The notes below the pieces were generated by a model. It was not told the DNA's origin and ran no database searches. It saw nothing but the letters and a program-made list of their open reading frames with translations. Of a stretch of DNA of 64,000 bases, positions 33,627 to 44,182 are shown in pieces (positions within the stretch are counted from its first letter, which is position 1; every line of letters begins with the position of its first letter). The stretch comes from Polytrichum commune. Taxonomy: Eukaryota; Streptophyta; Polytrichopsida; Polytrichales; Polytrichaceae. The position numbers were made by a program, and so were the translations under genes. Where the stretch lies: contig OX485805.1 in the NCBI GenBank assembly GCA_950295325.1, positions 55,700,758-55,764,757 of the forward strand. Reading direction: 5' to 3'.

Positions 33627-36600
33627 ACAAAGCAAAGGTCTACATGGACAATGTGTCCTAAAAGTATTTTGACATACAAGCATAAGTGAACGCCAAGTCA
33701 TTGCGGAGGCATGATAGTTTGGCGCTTATGAAGGTGGATTTGGTCCACAAACCGGACCGTGGAAATGTGGTGCCGGATGCGCGAAGTAGACCGGAAGAGT
33801 TCCAAGCAATGAGAACCATCCAAACCTTGTGGCTAATGTGTGCCGGCAAAGGAAACTTGTGATGCAAGATACGGGAGGGGTAAATTAACTACCCCAAAGC
33901 ACAAAAGCTTTTAGGTGAGCTTCGCAAGAGCAAGGTGCTCAAAGAGGTTAAGTTGGTGGACGGATTGTTCAAGTGCAAACAAAGTCGGGTATATGTGCCA
34001 CAAGGCAAGTTGAGGCTATCGGTTTTGAAGGAGGAATATGATAGTCCTATTGCCGGCCATAGAGGAGAAAGAAAAAACCGCCATAGAATGGTGTCAAAGA
34101 GGTACCATTGGCGGTGCATAAAGGAAGATATAGCCCACTTTGTGAAGGCTTGAATCAAAGTGCAAAGTGAACCGAGCCTCTTACCAAAAGCAAGGCGGTT
34201 TCTTGCAACCGTTGCCTATCCCGTCGGCGCCATGGCATAGTATGTGCATGGACTTGATCACAAGTTTGCCGGAGTCACATGGGTATGATGCCATCTTGTT
34301 GATGGTAGAGCGGTTTGCCAAGTGGGCACACATGGTGCCGATTGTGGGAACCGCCACCGCGTTGGAGACCGCATAGCCTTTTCTCAAAGGATGGTTGAGG
34401 CACCACGGGTTGCCAAGAGTGATTGTGTGGGATCAAGATCCAAAGTTCACAAGTGCATTTTCAATGCATTTCTCTAAGGAGGTCGGAATGAAACTAAGGT
34501 TTAGCACGGCCTTGCATTCCCAAATGAATGGGAAAGCGGAGCATGTGAATGGAGTCTTGAAGCAATACTTGAGGAACTTGGTGGGGGCGGACCAAGGAGA
34601 TTGGGCGGACTATGTGGGTCGAGCGGAGTGTAATTGCAATGTAGCCACGCACTAGGCTACCAAGGGGTGGTCTTTCGTGGTGGCTTATGGAGTGGATGTG
34701 CTCCAACCTATTAACCTAGCTCTCGAGGGGGCACATTCAACACTAGAGTTCAACCAAGATGGTGAGGACTTGGCCAAGGATGGTAAACAAGTCTTGGAGA
34801 TGACCAAGTTGTTGGTGGAGAAAGCCCGAAGGTGCTACGGAGTGCAAGTCAATGCCGGAAGACGCGAAGTGGAGTATGAGGTGGGCCAATAAGGTGTTGT
34901 CGAATGTGGACAATTTCACCTTGCCCAAAGGCCTTACTCCAAAAGTTCATGTCCAAAATTGGAGCTTTGTTTTCCATTGTGGAACAAATGTTCAAGGACA
35001 TGTATAAGTTAGAATTACCGCCGGAGATCAAAGTGCATCCGACATTTCATGTCTCATTACGAAAGTCATTTTAGGACGACACCTTGTGGCCCGAACACAA
35101 GCAAGTGATTAATTAGGCCACGTCCCGACCTTGTGGAGGTCATTTGGAACATGAGGTAGGAGGGCATCCTCAAGTGTAGGAAGCCCAAATGAAAAGGAAA
35201 GAAAAAATACAAAGGAATACTTGGTGAAATGGTGAGGATACCATGAGAAAGAAACCGCTTGGGTGGCGGCAAGAGACATGGTCAACACCAATGAATTGGT
35301 GAAGCACTTTGGAGAAACTAAGGCTAAGGATTCCAATAAAATGAAGCGTAGGCATTGATGAGGACATCAATCTCCTTTAGTGGGGGAGAGACGCTAGTAG
35401 CACACTTAGCTTCGAGGTTAATTACTCCACAACATTAACTTGTTCTTTGGCTTGAGGGAATAAAGTCCAAACTTTAGTGGTGCAAAGAGAAAAGTATGAG
35501 ATGAGGTCCTAGTCTTGTACTTGTGCTTGGTTAATGGAAGAGGGGGAATAGATATGCCAAACTAGGTTGGGTAAGCCGAGTAATTGGGGGCCATGGCTTG
35601 GAGGGGCCTTGGATAAAACCAAGAAACTTCTTAGTTGTGGGCTTGTCCGGGCGGGGGCAAGGTGATGGCGCGTGCTCATAAAAGTGCTACCCGCGAGCTA
35701 ATGAAAGTTGGCGCATGGGAGTCATGAACCCATGTCTCGAAAGAGCAAAGTGGGAACCGAGTCGGGCGGGACTTGGCATCACCCCCGTGCGATCGAGGCG
35801 TGGCTTAACAATGGAAAGTCATCTCGGAGTTGCAACCGAGACAACTTAGTGGAAGCGTTGAGGTCTCGCCTAGATGTGTCACGTTAGGCTAGTGGAGCCT
35901 AACGGGGGAGGCCCCAAAGGAGGGGCAACCCAAGTGAGTCCTAAAGTAGGTGGGTCTAGTATAGGTTAGGTCCTTGGATGAGAGATCCAAGGTCGCTAAC
36001 GGACCACCTAGGAACGACACCTTTGGGACTATGCCAAATTTGAAGATGCATTGTGGGGGTCGCGCCCTAAGGTAAACACAATGCCGCACCATAGAGGATG
36101 GCAACTTGAGAATTGGTGTGCCGACTACGAGTATAGTCGATGAGGGCATCGACTCCGTTTGGTGGGGGTGAGTGTCGCGCACCTCTCCATGAGGAGTGGC
36201 CGAAACACCATGGGCACAAGGGGGACCCCGGAGTGACACCCGGGACTTGTGGCGCCATTGGTGAGAGGGCCCAAGTGATCCTAGTGTGGGTGATGGCCCT
36301 AGGCGTTGGGAACGCCTCCCACCCACTGAGACTAGGAAGCATGAGGGTAAGGCCATGAGCTATGAGTGTCGCGCACCTCTCCATGAGGAGTGCCCGAAAC
36401 ACCATGGGCACAAGGGGGACCCCGGAGTGACACCCGGGACTTGTGGCGCCATTGGTGAGAGGGCCCAAGTGATCCTAGTGTGGGTGATGGCCCTAGGCGT
36501 TGGGAACGCCTCCCACCCACTGAGACTAGGAAGCATGAGGGTAAGGCCATGAGCTATGCGTAGCTCATAGCGTGGTGATTCTAGAATGCTCAAGGACACC

Positions 36601-37338
36601 TCAATCCGAGGTGTGAGCTAGGAGTTATGGCCATTTGAGTGGGGCGCTGTCCCGGGACAGCGCCCTGGTGCAGCAGTGCCTGGGAGTGATTCCCGGGACT
36701 GCCAAGGTTCAAACAGGCATAACTTCCTCAAGACTTGCCCGAATAGGGCAAGTGAGGAGTCCATTGGCATCTACGTGAAACGTAGATGAAGATGGAGGGT
36801 TGGTTGCTATGATCAGACATCATACACGGAAGTTATGATGGTCTGGAGCTGATGGGGGGTTCTAGGCCCAGCAGCTAAAGGAAAATGTCCACTTGGCCCC
36901 AACTCTTGGTAGGGAGACAAGAGGTTGGTTGACGGTGGGGTAGGGGCCCCGCGTGAAGTCCTAGAGGCTTATATGGGTGAGGTGGTGTGGCCTCACCCAC
37001 CCGAGGCCGAACGGCAAGGCCTCCATGGGCTTTGGCCTATTGTGAGGCCATAGTTGCCTAGTATGGTTCGGGTTGTTGTAGTGTTGCTCCGGCAACGCGA
37101 TGATCAACATAGGATTGGACTTCCATGGATGGAAGTCCACATTGGGGAAATGGGTTACCGATTAAGGAGTGAGTCCCGAAAGCAAAGTAGGAGGGTTGGT
37201 TCCCTCCTATGAACTATTGGTCCGGGGTAAGAGGAGCTAACCATTAGCATGGCGGAATGCGAAGGGTTAGCGACTCGTAACCTTTGCTAGAATTGAAAAT
37301 TGGCAAGATTATTAAGGGACCTAGCAAGGGTTGCGACA
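33627..37338 (+). mobile_element. 5'-truncated LTR-A chromovirus copy
   Basis: From ACAAAGCAAAGGTCTACATG at 33627 the sequence is collinear with 7741-11256 of the full-length element: integrase remnant, chromodomain remnant, 3' noncoding region and 3' LTR. It shares that copy's disabling lesions, including the TGA in the zinc-binding segment (near 34153) and the TAG near 34374, and adds its own (TAG at about 34654). The LTR at 36173-37338 has its first 194 bp duplicated in tandem (a second TGTCGCGCACC start at 36367). No target duplication is recognisable, and the 5' end is abrupt. Confidence 0.9.
36173..37338 (+). repeat. LTR-A, 3' LTR with 194-bp internal duplication
   Basis: Two TGTCGCGCACC starts 194 bp apart are followed by one ordinary LTR body ending TTGCGACA. 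The copies of the duplicated part are nearly identical, so the duplication is recent. The LTR abuts internal sequence of the family-B element at 37339. Confidence 0.9.
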
Positions 37339-37882
37339 GGGTGAGTCTCAAAGTTTTGGGAGTTGTCATTTCATGCTCTAGATTAAATTAATATTTCACA
37401 AGTTTATGGTGTTGTTACATTGAGTCACGATTGAGGGGAGTGCTAACTCACAGGGGGATGCGATTGCTCAAGGTATGTTTATTTCTTCAAAGTGAACTCA
37501 TTAACTAATTAAGGAATGCCTTTTGTACTCGTGATTGTTGTTATCCGTTGTAGAGGGTAATTCCCGAATTGTGGATGGTGTGAGAAGTTGAAGGGTGAAG
37601 CCTCGACTTTTAACATAATCTACTCGGAAGGTCACCCCCTCACAATCGGTATTGCGGTGAGTGTTAATTTGCGGGAAGGTGCGGAGGTGATGCTCCGACT
37701 TAACCAAAAAATTAACATGAACATGCCTATCCCCTATTGGGATTCTTTCACCTAAGTGGGCTTGCAGGTTCTTTTCCTCACCTCCTAAAAAAATTATAAC
37801 CACACCAAGACAAGTGAAAATATTAAGAGGGGAATTGCTAGGATTATGTGTGGTCAAGTGAGGGTCGATCGATTCTTATGGA
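37339..37882 (+). other. Leader region of the family-B element
   Basis: About 540 bp of noncoding sequence lie between the LTR-A copy and the gag start codon. No LTR-B end or primer-binding site is recognised. An open frame on the opposite strand (37501-37857) is not convincing. Confidence 0.5.
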
Positions 37883-38578
37883 ATGCAAGGTAGGACTCGC
37901 TCACAAAAACCAAGTTTGATAGTAGGACTAGAGAAATCTACTCGAAAGAGGCGGTCCTCTAAAATCAGTGATAGATTAGAACAAGATAATGTTAGAATAG
38001 AGAGTTGTTTGAACGTCGAACCTAGGACTAGGTCAATTCTAGACACCTTAGAACTTGGAGCTCAACTTGAAGAGGAGATCACTCCCTCCAAATTGAGTGG
38101 TGAAACTTCTTCGGAAAATTACACACTTAGAGAAGAATTCCCGGTAGAAGTTGATAGGGGATTGTTGAATAGTTCACCGGTCACCATGGCCGAGGAACGG
38201 GGGATGGATCCACCACCCATACCCCCAATTCCGCCCATACCTCCTATACCTCCAATAGACCCATTGGTTAGGCCAAGAGGCCTACCAATTGTGGTTCCAC
38301 AAAATTTAGCGGCGATGGATATGCCATCTCATCTCCCTAAATTTTATGGGACCAAGGATGAGGACCCCTCTCGGCACATGGAACGGTATATCGAACGGTT
38401 GGCTAGCTTCCTCATAACCGACCCGGGTTATTGGTTAGTGTGGTTTCCTACCACTCTAGAGGGGAAGCCTATGAATGGTATCGGGATCATGCCGAGGGAC
38501 ATTTTAGGGGATGGGAACAATTACAAAGGGAGTTTCTTAACGAATTTAGGCCGGAAGTGGGTCAAAGTACCGCATTAA
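37883..38578 (+). pseudogene. Gag N-terminal part of family-B element, frameshifted into pol
   Basis: The frame begins ATGCAAGGTAGGACTCGC and encodes a charged N-terminus, a proline run (PPIPPIPPIPPIPPIDP), and then a typical Gypsy gag entry (LPKFYGTKDEDPSRHMERYI). Near 38460, at a run of four G (CTAGAGGGGAAGCC), the recognisable gag sequence passes to the next frame, where it continues as GEAYEWYRDHAEGHFRGWEQ. Everything downstream in this frame is out of register. A single-base change explains it. A programmed shift is possible but would be odd in the middle of a domain. Confidence 0.8.
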
Positions 38579-41500
38579 GGGCATTGTCGTCATTGAAGCA
38601 AGGAAGGGAGGAAGAAATTTCGGCTTACATTAGGAGGTTTGATTTAGTGTGCACTAGATTTGTGGGTACCATGCTCAACGACGACACGCTAAAGCAATTT
38701 TTCATTCAAGGGTTTTTTAAGTCCGGAACTATTAGGGGTGTTATAGAAAGGAATCCCTTGACCTTGGCGGATGCCAAGCGTGCGGCTAGAGATATTGAAA
38801 ACTTGGATAAAGATCACGAAAGGCTATGGAGAAGGGAGGATGAATTGATCCCACAATTCATCCCCATACGCCCTAGGGTGGTAGCGGTAGAACCCGCTAA
38901 GTATGAGAACCAAATTCCATATGCCATTGTGGACACCGGTCCCCGACCTTTAGCGGTTAGGGAACCGGCACCTCTTTTGGCACTACCGGCCCCTAGAACG
39001 GATCCACACTTGGAGGAGGTTGAGAGAAGACTAGGTGCTAGCCAACTAGGATTCCAAGAGGCTATGATAAAACAAATGCAAAGCCTCACGGATCAAATGT
39101 CATTAATGATCCGGAGTCAACAACCGGGGCCTCCACCCCCGGTTGAGTCGGGTAGGCATTCTTCCGGATTATGGTGTGTCCAATGTGGCCAACCGGGCCA
39201 CACGCGTCAATTTTGTAGAAGTGGACAAAACCGTGACCAAAGAGGAAACGGTAACCCACCTCAACAAAATCAACGAGGTCAAGCGCCACCTCACTATGGA
39301 AATGGAAGCAATAGAGGACCACAACCTAGAGGGCAAGGTGGCCAAAATTTAGAGAAGAAGAAATTTCATCCCTTTTGTGGAAGGTGGCACGCTCAAGGAC
39401 AATGTTGGTCCGAAGGTCAAGAGTTTAATTGTAGCAATTGTGGAGGAAGTCATCCCTCGGATACGTGTCGCCAACCGGACAAAATAATTAATGTCCCTTA
39501 CCCGGTGGCTAATCCACAACAACAAGCAAGGGATAATATGCGAGGTGCTAGGCCACAAGGAGTACCGGCCAATGAACTTAGGCCACCTAACTTATACTAT
39601 GACCATAGTAATGCTAGGCAAACTTTTCATCCACCGGCGGGCTTGCAAACTACAACCGGTTACATTCCAATACAAAATAGACAAGGAGTTCCACCTAATG
39701 GTAGTAACGGGAGACAAGCGCCTCCAACGGATCCGGGACCATCTAACTCCCAAGATGTTAGGTTCATGGATGGAGTGTTGGAGGCCACATGTGATGACAT
39801 GCTTCCTCTCCCAACGAGAATTGGAGAGGAGCAAAGTCAATGGCCTCCTCACACCAATGCTATTACATATGAATTAGTGAAGGGTAAGGGTGTGGTTGAA
39901 GAAGCACCTGCACTAGCGGTAACTACTAGGGCTAGGAGAGGGGATGCCCCGTTGGAGGTAGGAATAGGAGAGCAAGGAAATTACTCTTCGGATGAAGAGA
40001 TTAATCTCTCCGAGTTGGATAGGGTAGCTAGAAGAGCTACTAAGGATGTGGAGAGGGAAAATATAATTTTACAAGATAGGGAGAGGACTAATGCGGTACA
40101 TGACTTGGATAATAGCGATGTGGGTGAATGGGAAGGACCGGGGGTTCCCGTAGACGAATTCGACGTAGTGGGTAATTCTAAGGTGGAAAGATCTACCGGG
40201 TACGACTTGTGGGCGGACCTTAGTACACTCAAGGCGGATATTACTTTCGGCCAACTATTGGAAATTTCACCCACGGCAAGGAAAACATTAAAGGAGGGAA
40301 TGCCGGTACACAAGAGGATGAGGAAGGTGAAAGCTAAAATAGCCGCTAGGATCCAATCACAAGGTGGAAGAGACGTGAAAGCTATAGAAATAGAAGTTGT
40401 TATAGTAGATAAGGTGGTTCCTAATGTGCTAGTCGACGGAGGGAGTAGTCTAAATATACTACCGGAGGATACTATGAAAAAATTGGGACTTGGACTCACG
40501 GGGCCTTCACCTTTGGTCATAAATATGGCAAATCAAAGTTCGACTACGCCTTTGGGGATGATCAAGGATTGTAGAATGACTACGGGAGGTGAGGAGTACT
40601 TGGTCACCTTCCATGTCATTAAAATGCACTCCAACAAGGACACCTTCCCCATTTTGCTAGGTAGGCCTTGGTTGCGGATGGCGAATGCTATGGTCAATTG
40701 GGGTGGACCTAAACCATCCATCACTTATGGTCCGGAGGGTAATAGGGTCATAGTGTCCATTGGTTCATTAGAAGGATGGATGAAGAAGGAGATGTATTTG
40801 CCATTGGAGAAGGAAATTGATGACTTAAACGAGAATGAGATTGGCAAGGCATTGGTGGGAGTCGTCCATCCCGAAGGTCAAAGGGTTGTTATAGATTCGG
40901 GCTCGGGAAGTCTAGGTCCTAATTTTTACAATTATGGGGATAATGGGGATTATGCCCAATGGCTAAGGGAGTACCCCGAGTCCGAGGTTGATGTAATGGT
41001 TACATTTCACCAAGTAGGCTTAGGGAGTGAATTTCCTAGTGTTAGTTTAGGAGAGGGCTCATTGTTGGAGCCATGTGAGGTGCTCACCGAGGAAGAGTGG
41101 ATTAGCGGTGGGTTAACACCTTGGGTAGATGACGTGGAAGAGGGTGAGGTTAGTTTAATTCATGTAGATGGGACTCAAGAGGAGGATGTGATTATTGAGT
41201 CATCGAAATTGGAGGAGCCTTTACATTTCAAGACCACGTCTACGGGGATAGTTGTAGGTCAAGATGTGAAAGATTACCCCAATGTGCCTTCCGATTGGTA
41301 TCGGAACAAAGAGGAACAAGCACATGTGTCGGAAGCGGATTGGCGGTACGTGGATGTGAAATTAAAGAATGGAAAAACCCGACAAATGAAGATGGGCTCC
41401 AAATTGGGGGAGAAAGAGGTTAGGGAGTATAGCAATTTGGTGGATGAGTTTAGTGATACTTTTGCATGGTCCTACGATGAGCTTAAGGGAATTCCTAGGG

Positions 41501-44121
41501 AAATGGTAGAGCACCGGATTCCTTTAATTCCGGGGGCGAGGCCAATTAGACAAAAGGAGAGGAGGATGAATCCTCAATTGCAATTGTTGGTGAAAGCGGA
41601 ATTGGAAAGGTTATTGAAGGCCGGGTTTATCAAGCCGGTGGAAATCACGGATTGGGTTTCTCCTATGGTCTTAGTAAAGAAAAAAAATGGGAAATTAAGG
41701 GTTTGTGTCGACTATAGGAAATTGAATTCGTACACACAAAAGGATCACTTCCCCTTACCTTTTATCACCTTGTTGCTTGAGGAGGTTGGAGGTCATTCGC
41801 GATATACCCTTATGGATGGGTATGCGGGTTATAATCAAATTTCCATAGCCCCCCAAGATATCCATAAAACGGCTTTTACTACACCTTGGGGTACTTTTGT
41901 GTGGGTAGTGATGCCATTTGGGTTATGTAATGCCCCGGCTACTTTCCAACGATTAGTAATGTATATCTTCACCGACTTGTTGTTCAAATCCATGACCGTC
42001 TTTGTGGACGATTTTAGCACACAAAGTAATGTGGATGATCACCTACATTGTGTTAGGGAGGCATTGGTTAGGTGTAGGAAGATGAGGTTAGCATTGAACC
42101 CGGATAAGACATTTTTGGGAGTGAATAAGGGAGTGTTGTTGGGTTATGTTGTTAGTGAGAAAGGTAGAGAACCCGATCCGGATAAGATTGCGGCCATAAG
42201 CGACTTGGCAACTCCAACCAATTCCAAGGGGATCTCTAAGTTGTTAGGACATGTGGGATGGTACCGGGAACTTATTCCTAATTTTTCAAAGATAGCGGTG
42301 CCCATTACCCATTTGCTCAAAAAGGATGTCAAATTCGAGTGGACGGATGCTTGTCAAAAAGCCTTTGAGGAATTGCGGGATAGGTTGAGCACCTATCCGG
42401 TGTTGATACCACCCAATTGGGGTAAACCTTTTCACGTCTATTGTGATGCTAGTAATGTGGCAATAGGGAGTGCGCTTTGTCAAGCAACGGGAGAAAAAGA
42501 GAAGGATCAACCTATAGCTTATGCGAGTAAGCAATTGACCCCCGCCGAAAGAAACTACTCTACAACGGAGAGGGAGTGCCTAGCCATGGTGTTTTCCGTT
42601 AAAAAGTTTAGGCATTACCTCATGTGCAACCCGGTTGTATTTTTTGTTGACCACATGGCTATCAAGTATCTAATTAACAAGGCGGAGTTAAGTGGTAGGT
42701 TAGCTAGGTGGGTTTTGTTATTAGAAGAATTCGACTACACGGTGGAATATAAACCGGGTCGTATGCATTTACAAGCGGACCACTTGTCTAGGTTGTCGGA
42801 GGAGATAGGAAAAAATCCGGTAAATGATATGTTAGTAGATGATAGCCTCTTTGTGGTCACTTCTACACCGGAGTGGTATGCGGGCATAGTGGAATTTCTA
42901 ACAACCCACAAGTTGCCCAAAGAGTGGACAAAAGAAGAGAGAAGGAAGGTGAGGGTAAATAGTAGGCAATTTGTTGTAGTGGGCCATAGGTTGTTTAGAA
43001 GGGGGTCCGATGGTATTTTACGACGATGCGTGTCAAAAACGGAGGTTGAAGCGATTTTAATCGCTTGCCACGATAGCGCTTGCGGCGGTCACTTCTCGGG
43101 TCAACTCACCGGGCAAAAAATACTTAGAGCGGGCTACTTTTGGCCTACACTATTTAAGGACGCCCATGACTATGTAAGGAAATGCGACGCTTGCCAACGG
43201 TATGCCCGAGACGACCTTAGAATGGAGATGCCTTTACATGTATCACTACCCTTAATTCCTTTCGAAAAATGGGGCATCGACTATGTGGGTGAGGTCCATC
43301 CCCAATCTTCAAAAGGAATGAAATATATTGTGGTGGCAACCGAGTACCTCACCAAGTGGGCGGAAGCCAAAGCGGTGAAGACCGACACGGCGGAACACGC
43401 GGCAACATTTATGTACGAAAACATAATTTCGCGGTTCGGGGTGCCGAAGATCCTAGTAAGCGATAGGGGTACTCACTTTTTGAATGACTTGATTCGAGAG
43501 ATGACAGAGAAATTTAAAATTGATCACCGGAAGACTACTCCCTACCACCCACAAACCAATGGACAAACGGAAAGGGTTAACGGAATTTTGGTGAGTATAC
43601 TACGCAAGACGGTTATAGACTCGAAGCGGGATTGGGATACGAAACTAACGGCGGCACTTTGGGCATACCGTACAACCTATAAGGTAACTACGCGTGCTAC
43701 ACCATTTTCCTTAGTCTATGGTCTTGAAGCGACACTACCAATCGAATATGAAGTCGAGTCACTTAGGGTGGCCGTGAGTACGAGACTTACCGAAAGTCAA
43801 TCCTTACGAAATCGACTAACCGATTTGGAAGCACTTGACGAAGGGAGGAGAATGGCGGCTCAACATATTGAGGCAATCCAAAGAAGGAGAAAGATTACTT
43901 TCGACAAACGACATAAGAGAAGGGCCCTAACACCGGGAATGATGGTCATGATTCAAGACGCACGAAAGCTTGAATTTCCGGCGAAATTCAATGCGGTATG
44001 GTTAGGACCTTACCTTGTCTATGAGGTCTTTCCTAATAATTCAATTCAATTGGAAACGTTGAATGGTGAGCTCTTTCCTACCCGTACATCGGGAAGTAGA
44101 TGTAAGGAGTACCGAGCTTGA
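38464..44121 (+). CDS. Gag-pol polyprotein of the family-B Ty3/Gypsy element
   Basis: This long frame (open from before 38464; its natural start is in the gag frame upstream) contains, in order: gag matrix/capsid-like helices; CCHC knuckles (CVQCGQPGHTRQFC near 39174 and CSNCGGSHPSDTC near 39430); an aspartic protease with VDGGS (40432-40446); reverse transcriptase with VDYRKLN, MPFGLCNAPATFQ and FVDD (42001-42012); RNase H with a YCDASN start; and integrase with an H2C2 finger (43069-43194) and a D-D-35-E core (Asp at 43279 and 43462, Glu at 43570). No chromodomain follows. VDGGSS and the absence of a chromodomain resemble the Tat/Athila-type non-chromovirus branch, an inference. Catalytic residues look intact, so this frame could serve enzymes in trans if expressed. 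Confidence 0.93.
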   Translation, partial: EAYEWYRDHAEGHFRGWEQLQREFLNEFRPEVGQSTALRALSSLKQGREEEISAYIRRFDLVCTRFVGTMLNDDTLKQFFIQGFFKSGTIRGVIERNPLTLADAKRAARDIENLDKDHERLWRREDELIPQFIPIRPRVVAVEPAKYENQIPYAIVDTGPRPLAVREPAPLLALPAPRTDPHLEEVERRLGASQLGFQEAMIKQMQSLTDQMSLMIRSQQPGPPPPVESGRHSSGLWCVQCGQPGHTRQFCRSGQNRDQRGNGNPPQQNQRGQAPPHYGNGSNRGPQPRGQGGQNLEKKKFHPFCGRWHAQGQCWSEGQEFNCSNCGGSHPSDTCRQPDKIINVPYPVANPQQQARDNMRGARPQGVPANELRPPNLYYDHSNARQTFHPPAGLQTTTGYIPIQNRQGVPPNGSNGRQAPPTDPGPSNSQDVRFMDGVLEATCDDMLPLPTRIGEEQSQWPPHTNAITYELVKGKGVVEEAPALAVTTRARRGDAPLEVGIGEQGNYSSDEEINLSELDRVARRATKDVERENIILQDRERTNAVHDLDNSDVGEWEGPGVPVDEFDVVGNSKVERSTGYDLWADLSTLKADITFGQLLEISPTARKTLKEGMPVHKRMRKVKAKIAARIQSQGGRDVKAIEIEVVIVDKVVPNVLVDGGSSLNILPEDTMKKLGLGLTGPSPLVINMANQSSTTPLGMIKDCRMTTGGEEYLVTFHVIKMHSNKDTFPILLGRPWLRMANAMVNWGGPKPSITYGPEGNRVIVSIGSLEGWMKKEMYLPLEKEIDDLNENEIGKALVGVVHPEGQRVVIDSGSGSLGPNFYNYGDNGDYAQWLREYPESEVDVMVTFHQVGLGSEFPSVSLGEGSLLEPCEVLTEEEWISGGLTPWVDDVEEGEVSLIHVDGTQEEDVIIESSKLEEPLHFKTTSTGIVVGQDVKDYPNVPSDWYRNKEEQAHVSEADWRYVDVKLKNGKTRQMKMGSKLGEKEVREYSNLVDEFSDTFAWSYDELKGIPREMVEHRIPLIPGARPIRQKERRMNPQLQLLVKAELERLLKAGFIKPVEITDWVSPMVLVKKKNGKLRVCVDYRKLNSYTQKDHFPLPFITLLLEEVGGHSRYTLMDGYAGYNQISIAPQDIHKTAFTTPWGTFVWVVMPFGLCNAPATFQRLVMYIFTDLLFKSMTVFVDDFSTQSNVDDHLHCVREALVRCRKMRLALNPDKTFLGVNKGVLLGYVVSEKGREPDPDKIAAISDLATPTNSKGISKLLGHVGWYRELIPNFSKIAVPITHLLKKDVKFEWTDACQKAFEELRDRLSTYPVLIPPNWGKPFHVYCDASNVAIGSALCQATGEKEKDQPIAYASKQLTPAERNYSTTERECLAMVFSVKKFRHYLMCNPVVFFVDHMAIKYLINKAELSGRLARWVLLLEEFDYTVEYKPGRMHLQADHLSRLSEEIGKNPVNDMLVDDSLFVVTSTPEWYAGIVEFLTTHKLPKEWTKEERRKVRVNSRQFVVVGHRLFRRGSDGILRRCVSKTEVEAILIACHDSACGGHFSGQLTGQKILRAGYFWPTLFKDAHDYVRKCDACQRYARDDLRMEMPLHVSLPLIPFEKWGIDYVGEVHPQSSKGMKYIVVATEYLTKWAEAKAVKTDTAEHAATFMYENIISRFGVPKILVSDRGTHFLNDLIREMTEKFKIDHRKTTPYHPQTNGQTERVNGILVSILRKTVIDSKRDWDTKLTAALWAYRTTYKVTTRATPFSLVYGLEATLPIEYEVESLRVAVSTRLTESQSLRNRLTDLEALDEGRRMAAQHIEAIQRRRKITFDKRHKRRALTPGMMVMIQDARKLEFPAKFNAVWLGPYLVYEVFPNNSIQLETLNGELFPTRTSGSRCKEYRA

Positions 44122-44182
44122 CTAGGCAACTTACCCTTGGAGCAAGAGATGTTTGGATTCATCCCCCGATGGTCGCCAATTA
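44122..44182 (+). other. Short 3' untranslated segment before LTR-B
   Basis: Only about 60 bp separate the pol stop from the 3' LTR. A clear polypurine tract is not visible directly before TGTGAG (the bases are CGATGGTCGCCAATTA), which is unusual for the family and means the exact LTR start rests on the match to the solo LTR. Confidence 0.55.
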
